Below are positions 24,101-37,900 of a DNA stretch of 64,000 nt, one piece after another. The position numbers were made by a program, and so were the translations under genes. Location of the stretch: the NCBI GenBank assembly GCA_033675265.1, contig JAUJYZ010001110.1, forward strand, positions 276,501-340,500, given 5' to 3'. The first letter of the stretch is position 1. Every line of letters begins with the position of its first letter. Origin of the DNA: Actinostola sp. cb2023. Lineage: Eukaryota; Cnidaria; Anthozoa; Actiniaria; Actinostolidae. Below the pieces are notes generated by a model. The model saw only the letters and a program-made list of their open reading frames with translations, was not told where the DNA came from and made no database searches.

Positions 24101-27100
24101 AATGCTCAGAATAATAATAATAAACGCTCAGAAGAACTTTATGGGTATGGGTCATTCCACAGTATAGTGATACCTGAAGATCAGTTTTTGAAATGTCTTT
24201 AATTGGCCCAAATTATGTTTTAAAATGTAGTCAAGAGGCTTAACTTTACTTTACAAGTGATGTTTTACTTTGACAAGTCGGCATTGCTGCATAAATTATA
24301 ATGAATTATAAAAAATCATGAAATCAGTGTTGCGGAGACTACAAATATCTTTTTTGATTGATAAACAATTAAAAGCTGAAACTTTTAGCAAAACCACTGG
24401 ATATCTTCTCATACTGGTCTACTTTCTAAAACACATAGTTGAAGTTGACTGTGCTGTTACAGCTATGCTGTATTTGCCTTCCAATAGTGAATTGTAGTCT
24501 CCGCAACATTTTTACACCTTAAAGTTTTGTTTATGAGTGACCAAATGAAAGAACTTTGACCCAAGTGTGATAAGTTCTAATTTACACTTAGAGATAAGTT
24601 GTACTACAACAACATGTCCTGAATTTTTTCTCATAAGGGCAAAAAATCAAATTGTTTTTCTGTTGCGGAGACTACAATTTTGTTGCAGAGACTACAACTT
24701 TTGAGAGGTAAATCTAAAATATCAGGTATAATTTGAGCCAAACTGATAAAAGTATTTAGCAAATTTCTAGATTCATGTCTTCTCTGTATGTGAGAACAAA
24801 ATACAGCAGAATCCACTGCTTTGTGGCTTAGTACAACCACTTCGTACTACATGTTTACCATTCTCAACCAATATTAGGAGACTGGGCACTAGTAAACTTC
24901 TGAGCATATGCAGTTCACATTTTTAGAGTATTGTGGGTAATTTTATTTGGCTTGACAACTTTGTAAGGCATGTCAGACCTACATTTCTCAGTGAATTTCA
25001 CTTTCTCTAGCAGTACTGAAATGTTTTGATTTCTATTACATGATGTAGTCTCCGCAACGTAGTCTCCGCAACAGCACCATCATTTAAAATTGTTAATTGT
25101 GATGGGAATACATGCATACAAGTTAAATGGTTTGGCATCACATTAAACCAGATAGCATGCCCTAAAGTTTAAGACAGACAGACACTGTAAATTATCCCAG
25201 ATTCAGATTACTTGATGTGTAGTGTGGTGGATTGAGCAAATTGACAGAATCTGTACATGTGCTTGATTGCATTGTGTCTTTTACTCATTATAGTAATTGA
25301 ATTTTGCTTATAATATTGTCACATTGTGCTCAAACTTCAAAATTTGTTCTTAACTGCTTAGTCCTTCAATGTTGTTAATTGCTGCATTTTAATCAAAGTA
25401 CCTGATGTAGTCTCCGCAACGTACGTAGTCTCCGCAACAGCACCACGATTTATAATTATGGGTTATGATGGGAATATGAGGAATAGATGTTAAATGTTTT
25501 GGTATTTATATAAGCTAGATAGAAAGCCCTTTAATGTAAAGCAGACAGACATTTCAGATTTATCATAGATTCAGAGAACTTTTCACATTAGTGTGATGTA
25601 TTGAAAATCAAGATTTTTCTGTGTAGTCTCCGCAACAGCCATATAACTTAGTGTGACATTCCAATCATGTGATTAGGGGTGAATCATACTACTCTTGTTC
25701 ATAGCTCTGATAGACATCCACCATACAAAAGTGGAATGAATCTCCTATGCAGTCTAGATTTCAAGATATGTAATGGGAAAAGTCTCTGAAAGTAGTCTCC
25801 GCAACAGACGACTTACTGTGGAATCACCCGTATCTTTATAGCACTTTAACTTTCCCTCAATTTCTATTTCTATATATTTTTATAATCCAATCAAAGTGTT
25901 AAAAGTGTCATTTGATTCAATGTTTGGTACAGGAATTATATAACAAACAAAAGAAGATTTTAACAACCAATTTATCGCAATATACCACCAAGTACAAAAT
26001 GGGGGAGACACATTCTGTGAATCCAGGGAATTTCACCTTTCAACAGCATTCACTTGGTTTCAACTCTGAGGTTAGTTTATCAATGATGTATTTTATATCC
26101 ACTGTACACTGTGTGTGGAACCTGTCTATTCACCGTCTACACTTGAGTTTAGAACTACATGTAGTTGTGGCTGCAATCTTACATTGTATTTCTATGCTTT
26201 GCTCATTGTAGTTTTGTTGTGGCTGCAATCTTACATTGTATTTCTATGCTTTGCTCATTGTAGTTTTGTTGTGGCTGCAATCTTACATTGTATTTCTATG
26301 CTTTGCTCATTGTAGTTTTGTTGTGGCTGCAATCTTACATTGTATTTCTATGCTTTGCTCATTGTAGTTTTGTTGTGGCTGCAATCTTACATTGTATTTC
26401 TATGCTTTGCTCATTGTAGTTTTGTTGTGGCTGCAATCTTACATTGTATTTCTATGCTTTGCTCATTGTAGTTTTGTTGTGGCTGCAATCTTACATTGTA
26501 TTTCTATGCTTTGCTCATTGTAGTTTTACTCCCAAGATGCAAGTGAATCAGAGAAAGGTAATGCTTGATGGTAGTGACGATGATGATGATATTATAGAGA
26601 TGATGATATACATGCAGTGATGATGACTGATGATATTGTGATGATGATGATGTATTACAATGTACTTGGTGAGAAGGTACAATAAGGTGTGTTGTAATGC
26701 CGATTTAGTGATGTGCAGGTAGGTACGGTAGCATGTTGATAGTACAATGTAGTAATGATGATGATGTATTACAATGTACTTGGTGAGAAGGTACAATAAG
26801 TGTGCAGGTAGGTATGGTAGCATGTTGATAGTACAATGTAGTAATGATGATGATGATGTATTACAATGTACTTGGTGAGAAGGTACAATAAGGTGTGTTG
26901 TAATGCTGATTTAGTGATGTGCAGGTAGGTACGGTAGCATGTTGATAGTACAATGTAGTAATGATGATGATGATGTATTACAATGTACTTGGTGAGAAGG
27001 TACAATAAATGTGCAGGTAGGTACAGTAGCATGTTGATAGTACAATGTAGTAATGATGATGATGTATTACAATGTACTTGGTGAGAAGGTATAATAAGTG

Positions 27101-30100
27101 TGCAGGTAGGTATGGTAGCATGTTGATAGTACAATGTAGTAATGATGATGATGATGTATTACAATGTACTTGGTGAGAAGGTACAATAAGTGTGCAGGTA
27201 GGTACGGTAGCATGTTGATAGTACAATGTAGTAATGATGATGATGTATTACAATGTACTTGGTGAGAAGGTACAATAAGTGTGCAGGTAGGTACGGTAGC
27301 ATGTTGATAGTACAATGTAGTAATGATGATGATGTATTACAATGTACTTGGTGAGAAGGTACAATAAGTGTGCAGGTAGGTACGGTAGCATGTTGATAGT
27401 ACAATGTAGTAATGATGATGATGACAATAGTAACATCTACATGTACAATTTACTGATGATACTGTGCTGGCAATGATGATAGTTTGAGTTGATGATGGCA
27501 ATGATGATAGTTTGAGTTGATGATGGCAACGATGATGTAATGGAGGCGATTGTTATGTTGATAATGATGTAAGTTGATACGTTGTACTTCAACACTTACA
27601 TTGTACTTATTCTGTTTGTTCTGACTGTATACTTTTCCACCCAGAAAGTACAGACGTTGCATCATTCACAGGCCTTCCCACGCTCCCCCAAAGAAACAAG
27701 AACAAACCCAGAAGTCACGACTTTAACCATCATTCTGTGGTCTCCAGTGAGATTTCAGTCGAGTCTTTGGATGAAGACCACATTGTATCTTCTGGTAGAC
27801 AGGAAGTTCATAGTGTCACCTTGACTTCTGACGAGAGCAGATATACAAGGAGTAGAGCAGTTAATGGAGAAATACCAAAGGATGAAAGAGAAATGAGTAA
27901 AGTGTACCCAGGATTTCCAAGTGAGTACAACTTCATTTTTTTGGGGGATACATTGGGACAATTTTGGGATCACTCACTCGGGTACACGTAAACTTCCATT
28001 ACGTTGCCACTGAAGTACATCACAGCTTCACAACTATGGGGGAGGGGGGTGGTAATCCATGAGTTGGCCAACAGGTGTTTTTGATTGTAGTTACAATTGT
28101 ACATTGTATTATAACTATGGGGGAGGGGGGTGGTAATCCATGAGTTGGCCAACAGGTGTTTTTGATTGTAGTTACAATTGTACATTGTATTATAACTATG
28201 GGGGAGGGGGGTGGTAATCCATGAGTGGGCCAACAGGTGTTTTTGATTGTAGTTACAATTGTACATTGTATTATAACTATGGGGGAGGGGGGTGGTAATC
28301 CATGAGTTGGCCAACAGGTGTTTTTGATTGTAGTTACAATTGTACATTGTATTATAACTATGGGGGAGGGGGGTGGTAATCCATGAGTTGGCCAACAGGT
28401 GTTTTTGATTGTAGTTACAATTGTACATTGTATTATAACTATGGGGGAGGGGGGTGGTAATCCATGAGTTGGCCAACAGGTATTTTTGATTGTAGTTACA
28501 ATTGTACATTGTATTATAACTACAGTCCTCTGCAACGGTCACCTCGGGATACAGTTTGGTGGCCATTGTGGATAGGTGTAATATGACACCATGGTTTTTA
28601 AAAGATTAAAATATACAAATAAATTACTAACTTTCATTGTCATATTGATTCTGTAGAACATGATTATTCTGGGTGGTCAGAAGCTTCTCCGAGTGCCGCT
28701 CACCCAAGTCATTCTCATTCAGGTATTTAAGCTTTGGAACATGTACACATCATTATAGTGAGATGAGTGTAAGAAGTGAGTGTGAGAGTAACTGGTGTGC
28801 CCACTAGTGAGATGAGTGTTGGGTGTATAGAATATAGAATATAGTAAGAAGTGAGAGTCATGTGCCCACTAGCTGGACTGCAATAAACACTTGACATGTA
28901 AACAATAATTTACACTTACATTTTACATCTACAATGTACATACATACACATGTACTGAAGGCAGTGCCTAAAAGTGTTGTCCTTTGCCCTGGTTTTGTTA
29001 CATCTACAATGTACATACATACACATGTACTGAAGGCAGTGCCTAAAAGTGTTGTCCTTTGCCCTGGTTTTGATTCTGTATCATCACAATCATTAATAAT
29101 TCATGAGAAAACACAATAGAAATGAGAACTGTAGCAGAGCTTGTAATTTCTTAGAATGTTTTGTCTGTCCATTAGGTGAACTAGTGCCAAGTCCAAGTAG
29201 AACAGAAAGGATTCAAGCCATCAGAAGCACCGCTGCTGCTCTCAAACACCGTCTAGAACAAGAAGCCAAGAGACTTGGTTTATCTTTACTTGAGAAAGCA
29301 GACACTGAGCAACCTTTATCTACACGGGGAGTGACTGTCAGAGAACCAGATGTGTTCAGAGGCAATTTACCAGGTTACTTTTCCTTCTTCTTCCTTCCTT
29401 CCTTCCTTCCTTCCTTCCTTCCTTCCTTCCTTCTTTCCTTCCTTCCTTCCTTCCTTCCTTCCTTCCTTCCTTCCTTCCTTCCTTCCTTCCTTCCTTCCTT
29501 CCTTCCTTCCTTCCTTCCTTCCTTCCTTCCTTCCTTCCTTCCTTCCTTCCTTCCTTCCTTCCAGCTTCCTAATCCTTTCAGATTCCTTCTTTCCTTGTTT
29601 GTTCCTTCCTTCCTTTTCCCCTCTGATTCTTTTTACTTTCATTCATGTTATTTATCTCTTTCCTTTGTTTTTTCCCTTTCTCCCTTCCTTTCCACCTTAA
29701 TAATTCTGCGTTAATGACTAAAATTATGTTTAACTATTCTTTGAAGGTGTAAGCAACTTACATGAACAAGCAGAATCCTTTCTAAACGACAAACTGGTAA
29801 GCCCATGTCCCCTCTGATTCTTTTTACTTTTTTGTTAATTAGTCCTTTGTTTTTTCCCTTTTCCCTTAATGCGCACTTGATCATTCTTTAATGACTAAAA
29901 AGTGCGCAATATAAATTAATAAATTATTATATTATTATTATTATTACATGTAATCAAATCTAGTAGTTTTGTTCTCATTATTTTTAAAAAGTTAAAACTA
30001 TTTGTTCTTCAGGAGAGCATGAATACTGCAGCTACTAGAATCCAGGCAGCTTACCGAGGGTACAGCGCAAGACAGGGGTTACATTGGAGGCTCCCCTCTG

Positions 30101-31802
30101 GCCGCACCCTTAGCGAAATCATACGCAACGCACCTAGGAAGTCACCCGTTGAAGGAAGGGTGGAGTCCATGTCTTTGTTCTTAGATTCAGATGCTTCCAG
30201 TGAGAGTAACCTATCTGATGTTGAAACTGCGTATAGCCATGAGTCTGATAGAAGTCTACATTCATGGAATCAAAAGGTGAGGATTCCATTGAGCTACAAA
30301 ATGCTGTATAATTACTTAAACTATTGTACATTGTTTAACTGTCAACTACTTTGTTGTTAGAGATTGTGTGTGTGTAGGATTCATTATTGGAAGATAAACA
30401 TGGTTTCACCTAAAAAAAAAAAAATCGCTTCAAAATCATGTAGATGAAACCATGTTTATCTTCAAATATTTTGTTGTTATTGTAAATTCAAGTTTTGTGC
30501 TGTTGGTTGTCATCAAAATTTAATACCAAGACACTGTCGTAAACAATAAATGAAACCATTGGAAATTCGCTCTTCAAACCATTGGAAATTTGTTGGAAAT
30601 ATATTCCAAGGTTTTGGACATTTCCAATGAATTTCCAATGTTTGAAGAACACTCCTTTTTTTCCAGTGTTGATTGAAGAAACGACTTTTATATGACAATA
30701 TCAGAACTACTGGATTAATCAATGTATCGTTTGTCATCAATTAGCATCATTGTCATCATCATCATTTGCACTCTCCGTTTCATCATCATGGCTATCATCC
30801 TCAGGTATTGTCATCTTCACTACTGGCACCACATTCATCGTCGTACTCATCAACATCAACCTACTACGCCTCGACATCACTGTGAATGTTGTCATCATGC
30901 TTCTCATATCGCAACCATTATCATTATGCTTGTTGTCATCTTTACATCATCTCATCTTCGAAGACAAGACTACCTCAATGGCTTTCATTGCTATGGTTAC
31001 CGTAATTATATCATAATCACCACCATCATCATCCTGGTCAAATTCATCATCACTTTTACCATAATCATATTATTATAATCACCATCATTATCATCATATC
31101 ACAATCATCATCATCATGCCTATCTCAATGAAATTCATTACTATCATTACCTTAATCATATTATAATCACCATCATCATCATCTATCATATCATCATCAT
31201 CATGCCTATCTGCTGCCATAAAGATTGTGGTCGTGATCCTTAGTAACAACAACAACAATGACATCGTAGCAACGAGAAGATATCACTCTGTAGATACACT
31301 TTTTTATTGTACAATGCACCATCATTATCATCATATCACAATCATCATCATTATGCCTATCTCAATGAAATTATTATTATTATTACCTTTATCATATTAT
31401 AATCACCATATTATTATCCTATCACAATTATCATCATGCCTATCTCAACTACTATTACTATTATTACCCTTATCATATTATTATAATCACTACTATTATC
31501 ATCCTATCTACAATCATCATCATACTGCTATCTCAATACTGCTTACTATGCTACCTTAATCATATTATTATAATCACCATCATTATCATCCTATCACACA
31601 TCATCATCATGCCTATCTCAATGAAATTCATTACCACTACCTTAATCATATTATAATGCCATCATCATCATCTTCATACTCATCATCACAGCTGCTGCCA
31701 TAAAGATTGTGGTCGTGATCCTTAGTAACAACAACAACAATGACATCGTAGCAACACTATCACTCTGCCATGCCATATTGTACAATGCATTTTAAGAAAT
31801 AA

Positions 31803-31876
<74 letters not shown>

Positions 31877-31905
31877 TACTACTATACTACTTACTACTAC
31901 TACTA

Positions 31906-31967
<62 letters not shown>

Positions 31968-34900
31968 TACTACTACTACTACTACTTAAAGCCTGCTAAG
32001 CGCACTGGAGACTAGGTCTTATTCAGCAGCTACTACTACTACTATACTCATCTAACCAAAGGTAAATCATGCTACCACTACTTTTATACATACACTTACT
32101 GTCGTTCATAACCACACTTACTGTGTGTAGGCCGTGGTGCATCGTTAACTAGGGGACACTACAGACCTTCAACTACGCGCTAGGAAAGTTCTTCACAGAT
32201 TGAACAATCCAGGGAGATCAGGTACAGACTAAAACCACCGGCAGCCTAACCATTTGAGGAATAAAGTTATCACTACTACTAACACTCGTATTATATTAGT
32301 ACTATTATTATTTTATTATTCCGTTCCTAATTATTATTAAGAACGGAGCCGAAAATACAGTGATTTGTTAAGGCTAATTATTATATATTCAACTGGCCAT
32401 ATCTATTTTACCGCTATTTTAATTTATTATTGTCATTAAAATTGTAGTAATTATTGTGTGAACTTCTTTTGCAAGCGCACTGGAGAGTATTCTATCTGCA
32501 GCTTCTCATATCTCATCAACCAAAGGTAAATCAACCATTTTATTTCATTGCTGTCGTTCAAAAGCAAATTTGTGTGTGTTTCGTGACGTTAACTACACTT
32601 TAGTACTCTATGATATGTGAATGTGAAATAAGGTATAATACTACTTCATTAGTGGCTATTTCTATTCACGCGCTCGCAGATACTATAGTGATAGACAATA
32701 TTTTTGCTTTTATAAATATCAAATTCCAGTCTAAGAATATCATAAAAGAGTTCACGCAATAAGTTATGACAATTGTTAAATGCGCGATATGCAAACAATT
32801 TTCGGCTCCGTTCCTAAAGTTAAGAACGGAAAAATACAGTGATTTGTTTGCAACTATATTCAACTGGCCATATTTTATTTAACCGATTTTAAAAATTGGC
32901 GTTTTGATATTCTTTTTTATGATTTTTTAGGTATAATACTACTTTTATAAAATCTTTTGACACGTTATACGGCCTACGTCAAAAGAGATAAATTTTTCAT
33001 GAAGGGACCAAATAATAATATTGCTACTTTAATTCACAATAATTGTATCGTTGTAGGATGAGTGTGATTAATATTTACCTGAGAAACCTTTCTAACATGA
33101 GGCAAAATCAAGGTAAGGTAGATGGAGCGTAGTTCAAGTAGAAAGGTGAAAAGAAAGGGAAGAATGTTTCAAAGAAGTAAGGAAAACATTGGGAGAAAGA
33201 GGGAGAGAAAGGAAGGAAGGAAAATAGCAAACAAGAAATAAAAAACGGTAGAAAAAGAAGGAATGAAAGAAACAAACAAATAATGAACCACAAAACTGAG
33301 AAACGATTGAAAGAAAAAAAAATAGAAAAATGAAGAGAGAGAGAGAAAGAAAGAAGAAAAAAAAAATATGCCAAGAAAATGGAGGGAGGATTAGAAAACA
33401 GACGGGATGGAAATGAGAATTGAGAGAATGAAAACCTGCATATTGCTTGTTTTCCATATCTTCTGCAGTCTATATTCATATTGACTATGATTTACCTTCA
33501 CATATCACAGAAGAGAGACCGCACGACCCAGTAGCCATAGACGAAGAGAATGACACTGCTAGCCTATACTCAGACAATCATATGGACAAAACAAGCGACA
33601 CAGCTAGCCTGACCCACGAGGATCTCAGAGAAGACTATGTGGACTTGGACAAGACATTAGTCAAAGAATCTCCACCCAAAGCCAGTCATGAATACGAGAG
33701 CACAGAAGAGGACCATGATGATTATGTGAAGGTAGATGAGCTTGTTTTGTTAAGCGCAACGAGGGGTCATGAAAACAGTCCTGACACAAAGCAAAAACTG
33801 GAAAATGAAAAAGTGGAAAGTGAAATGAGAGAGAGAGGAAATGAAATGTCAGTTGCTGAGTTTGTGCTTACGCATGCGTCAGGCCCATTTTCACAGTGCA
33901 ATAACAGACCTTGTGCTTAGTACGCATGCGTCAGGCCCATTTTCACAGTGCAATAACAGACCTTGTGCTTGCGTCACTTGTGAAAAGCAGGTTCTAGAAT
34001 TGAATAGTGTGCAGCGGATCGATGTGTGGGAGATAGTACAAGTGTCTGCCTCCATGCTTCCATGCAATAGGAAATACAGTCAATGGTCTCATAGGTAGAA
34101 ACACTTGGCACCAACTCTTAGTCTGGTTTTCATTAGCGACGCAATCTTAGGCACAAGCACAAGAGGTCTTATTTCACTGTGAAAACGGCCCTGACGCAAG
34201 CTTAGGCACAAGCACAAGAGGTCTTATTTCACTGTACGGCCCTGACGCAAGCTTAGGCACAAGCACAAGAGGTCTTATTTCACTGTGAAAACGGCCCTGA
34301 CGCAAGCTTAGGCACAAGCACAAGAGGTCTTATTTCACTGTGAAAACGGCCCTGACGCAAGCTTAGGCACAAGCACAAGAGGTCTTATTTCACTGTGAAA
34401 ACGTCCCTGACGCAAGCTTAGGCACAAGCACAAGAGGTCTTATTTCACTGTGAAAACGGCCCTGACGCAAGCTTAGGCACAAGCACAAGAGGTCTTATTT
34501 CACTGTGAAAACGGCCCTGACGCAAGCGTAAGCACAAGCACAAGAGACCTTATATTACGGTGAAAATGTACCTGACGCAAGCACAAGCACAAGAGGCTTT
34601 ATGTCACTGTGAAAATGGCCCTGACGTAAGCATAAGCGGAAGGGCCACCAGCAGAAGCGCATACATTTAGATAATATTTTTCATTTTCTTGTGGTTGCGC
34701 TGATTCTAGAGCTTATTTCGGTGACTCAACAATATCGAGCAGAGCGTCTCAAGTTGGTCTATTCAAAATACGATGGTGTATGACAGTATGTTTGTTTGTT
34801 CCAGCGATCACCAAGTGCAGATCGTTCCTACTCAATAAGCTCTTATGGAATTCCATCACCTTCTAACACTGACACCGAGTACTCCCCTGTGCGGTCTACT

Positions 34901-37900
34901 GTGAAATCAACAACGGTAAGTCAATTATCCAAGCCTGGAATTTATAGTAATAATAATTATTATTATATGGCACAAGCTACTTCCGGTAAAATCGTGCGAT
35001 CTGATTGGTTTAGCGGGCAAGATTCTCCGGTAATACCTGTAACGTCACCTCAATTAAAAACGCCATATAATAAACAACTTAATATAAACCTCGCTTGCTC
35101 GATCAGTACAGGAAAATATCAGACCTCTGTCGTCAGTCACTTCCGCTGTTGATATGAGCACTTGTTGATTTCGTTGTTTGTTGTTGTCATTGTTGTCAGT
35201 TGTTGCTAGTGCTGCTGTAACAGTAGTTGTTATTGTTGTAGTTGTATATAATCGTATATAAATTGTATTGCTATAATTGTAGTTGTTGTTGTTGTTATTA
35301 CCATTAGCCACCAAGTGCCATCGAAGACAGTACCCACCCTGGCCAGACAACAAATCGCTATCCACCCTCTATTTACTTCCCTAGCCGTCAGGGGGGAGAC
35401 CGCATGTCCCCTGGTTCACTTGACCATCGAATGATGGCCGAACTTAACAGACTGGAGTTCATGGAGGAGTCAGTACGTCAGTTAACAGATATCGAGAGAA
35501 CTAAATCTGTGTCCTTAGCACAACAAGAGACAGTGTCGTTGGCACAGATTTTGAAGGTAATTGACTCGTGAGAATGTCTGAACTATAATGCAGACTAAAG
35601 GTCTATACACCTTTATTATTCACGCGTGCTGGTTTTCGAGATCAGAATACTAGGATCCTTCAATAACCACCACCATCTGGAAAAGCAATTATTCATCAAT
35701 ATTTTTGGAACATTTCAATAGTATTGGATAAAATCACAAACTCAACTCACATGAAGCGCCCAGTCCAGGAACGCAACACCACAGCGGTGACTAGACCACC
35801 CCTGCTCCCGTAGCTATGGCTACATGGTTTTGTAGTGTTTCGAAGCAGAGGTTCAAAAGAGCATATCAACACAGGAACCTCTCTTGTGATATGAATTCCA
35901 ACTGAGCAATATAATATCCAAGTGAAAACTGTGCTTTGTCTTCAGGCCAAACAAGTGTCGTACGCCAAAGAAATGGAAGCCTTGCAGCTTAAAGCCAAAC
36001 AAGAAAAGATGGATGCCGCTCGTCAGCTTGATGAGGTGCGTAGTATATCAAGATACAGATAACACTCCTTTCTCTCTTGCATGTAGTAAGGGTTGATCGT
36101 GTTTCTCAGAATTGTATCATTTACAATCGAACCTCTGTACAACGGCCACATCGGGACAAACGTTCATGGCCGTTGTGTAGAGGTGGCCATTGTCAGGAGG
36201 TGGTCGATAGAAGAGGTTCGACTGTGTTTTTGTTGTAATTAGGTTCGTCATGCTGCAATGACGTCATCGATTAATGCTCAGGAGTCTGTTGCCAAAGTTA
36301 CGGCTGAAGCTGCGAGTGCTGTTGCTAACTCTACTGAACGACTTGTCAAGGTACTGCTACTCGCGTGTTAATTGTGGAATTGGGGAAATAAGGGAGGGAT
36401 GAAGGAAGGGAGGGAGGAAGGAAGAGAGAAAAGGAAGGGAGGAAGGCAAGAAGAAAGGAAGGGAGTAACGAAGAGAGTAACGAAGGAAGGGATGGTTTGA
36501 ATGCACAGAGCGCAGGACTACGTGGAGAAGGGAAGAGTCAGAGAAAAAAAAAATGAAAGACAAAAACGAAGACAAAAAAAAAAGATCGGAGGGATCTTTG
36601 TTTCGTTGCCATAATTTTCATTGGTGTTGCTTGTTGGACTGATCATATTACATATTTTGCATTTCATTTGACAGGCTCAGACTGAGGCATCTCGTGCGAC
36701 GACCGAGTCAGCAAAGCGCGTGGAAGAGGTAAAACATAAACTAACTGTCTGTGGCAAATGTTGGAAGACTGGGTTCGAGTGTTTTGATTGGCTGAATTAG
36801 TTACAAGTTTTTCGAGGTGTTTGCCCTCGATGAAAGACCAGTGGAAATATCACTTGCATGGATTCAACGTTCTTTCTCCAGCACATTGGATAGGCTACAC
36901 AGTTTTTAAATTGGAGATACTGTAATATTGGTTATAACACTCGTACCCAGTCTTCGAATGTATTTGTCGCAAACCGCCGAGACTGGCCAAAAAAATAGTT
37001 TCACTGAAAATCATAAGGTCCATTCTAAAGGCCTTGTTACACGGTGAAACTTTTTCGTGAAACCGTGTAACATGTTTGCTGAAACAAGTTTCACGAGGTG
37101 TGTTACACGGTGCAATGGCTGGTTTTATGAAACGTTTTTGATTCGAGTTTCACGAAAAAAGTAGAAAGCAGTTCTACTTTTCATGAAACTGTCTCGCAAC
37201 GCAAATTCGAAAAAGTTTCCTGAAAACGACCATGTTACACGGTGAAACTCTTGGTGAAACCTGTCTCGCACCGTTTCACGAAACAGTTTCACGAAAAAGC
37301 TTCACGTAAGAAAAAGCTTACACGTGAAACTTTTTGTAAGAAGGCCTTAAGACATTGACACTAAAGGGCATTGCACTAGAAATAATTATATCGAGGGAGG
37401 CTGGTGATCAAAAAGTGATTATGAGAAACTGTCGCACCGTTTCACGAAAACGTTTCACGAAAAAGTTTCACCGTGTAACAAGGCCTTAAGACATTGACAA
37501 CAAAGTGATTATGAGCTAAAGAAAGACGTGTTAATTTGTAGGCTCGTACTGAGGCTGCGCGCACCCTTCTAGAGGCAGCCAATCAGCAAGTAGCAGACGT
37601 CCGTACCGTTGCCTCATCGGCCGCCAGCGCTGCTGCCCAAGAAGCCGTACGAACTACTTTGGGACAATTCCGTCAAGAGCGACGAACCCTGAGGAAGCAT
37701 GACTACACTCGCAGTTCCCTTGACAGTAGGTCGCGTAGCAGCTACTCACGGGGCAGCTATACAGACGAGCGGTCACCTAGCTATAGTCGATCCAGGTCCT
37801 CTCGGATTGCTACGGAGATAGAGTCTGGTGCGAGTAAAGAAGCTACTGGAGATGGATATACAAGTGATGAGTTTGAATCGTTTAAGGAGTCTGAGATGGC

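Noticed and set aside
28020..28566. 198- and 171-residue minus-strand frames
   Set aside because: They are produced by an 81-bp tandem repeat whose length is a multiple of three; no start context or homology, and antisense within an intron.
33732..33920. Extension of CEP350 exon 18 to the stop at 33920
   Set aside because: A GTAGAT donor at 33732 joins in phase to the well-supported exon 19; the extension runs into inverted-repeat sequence. Kept only as possible intron retention.
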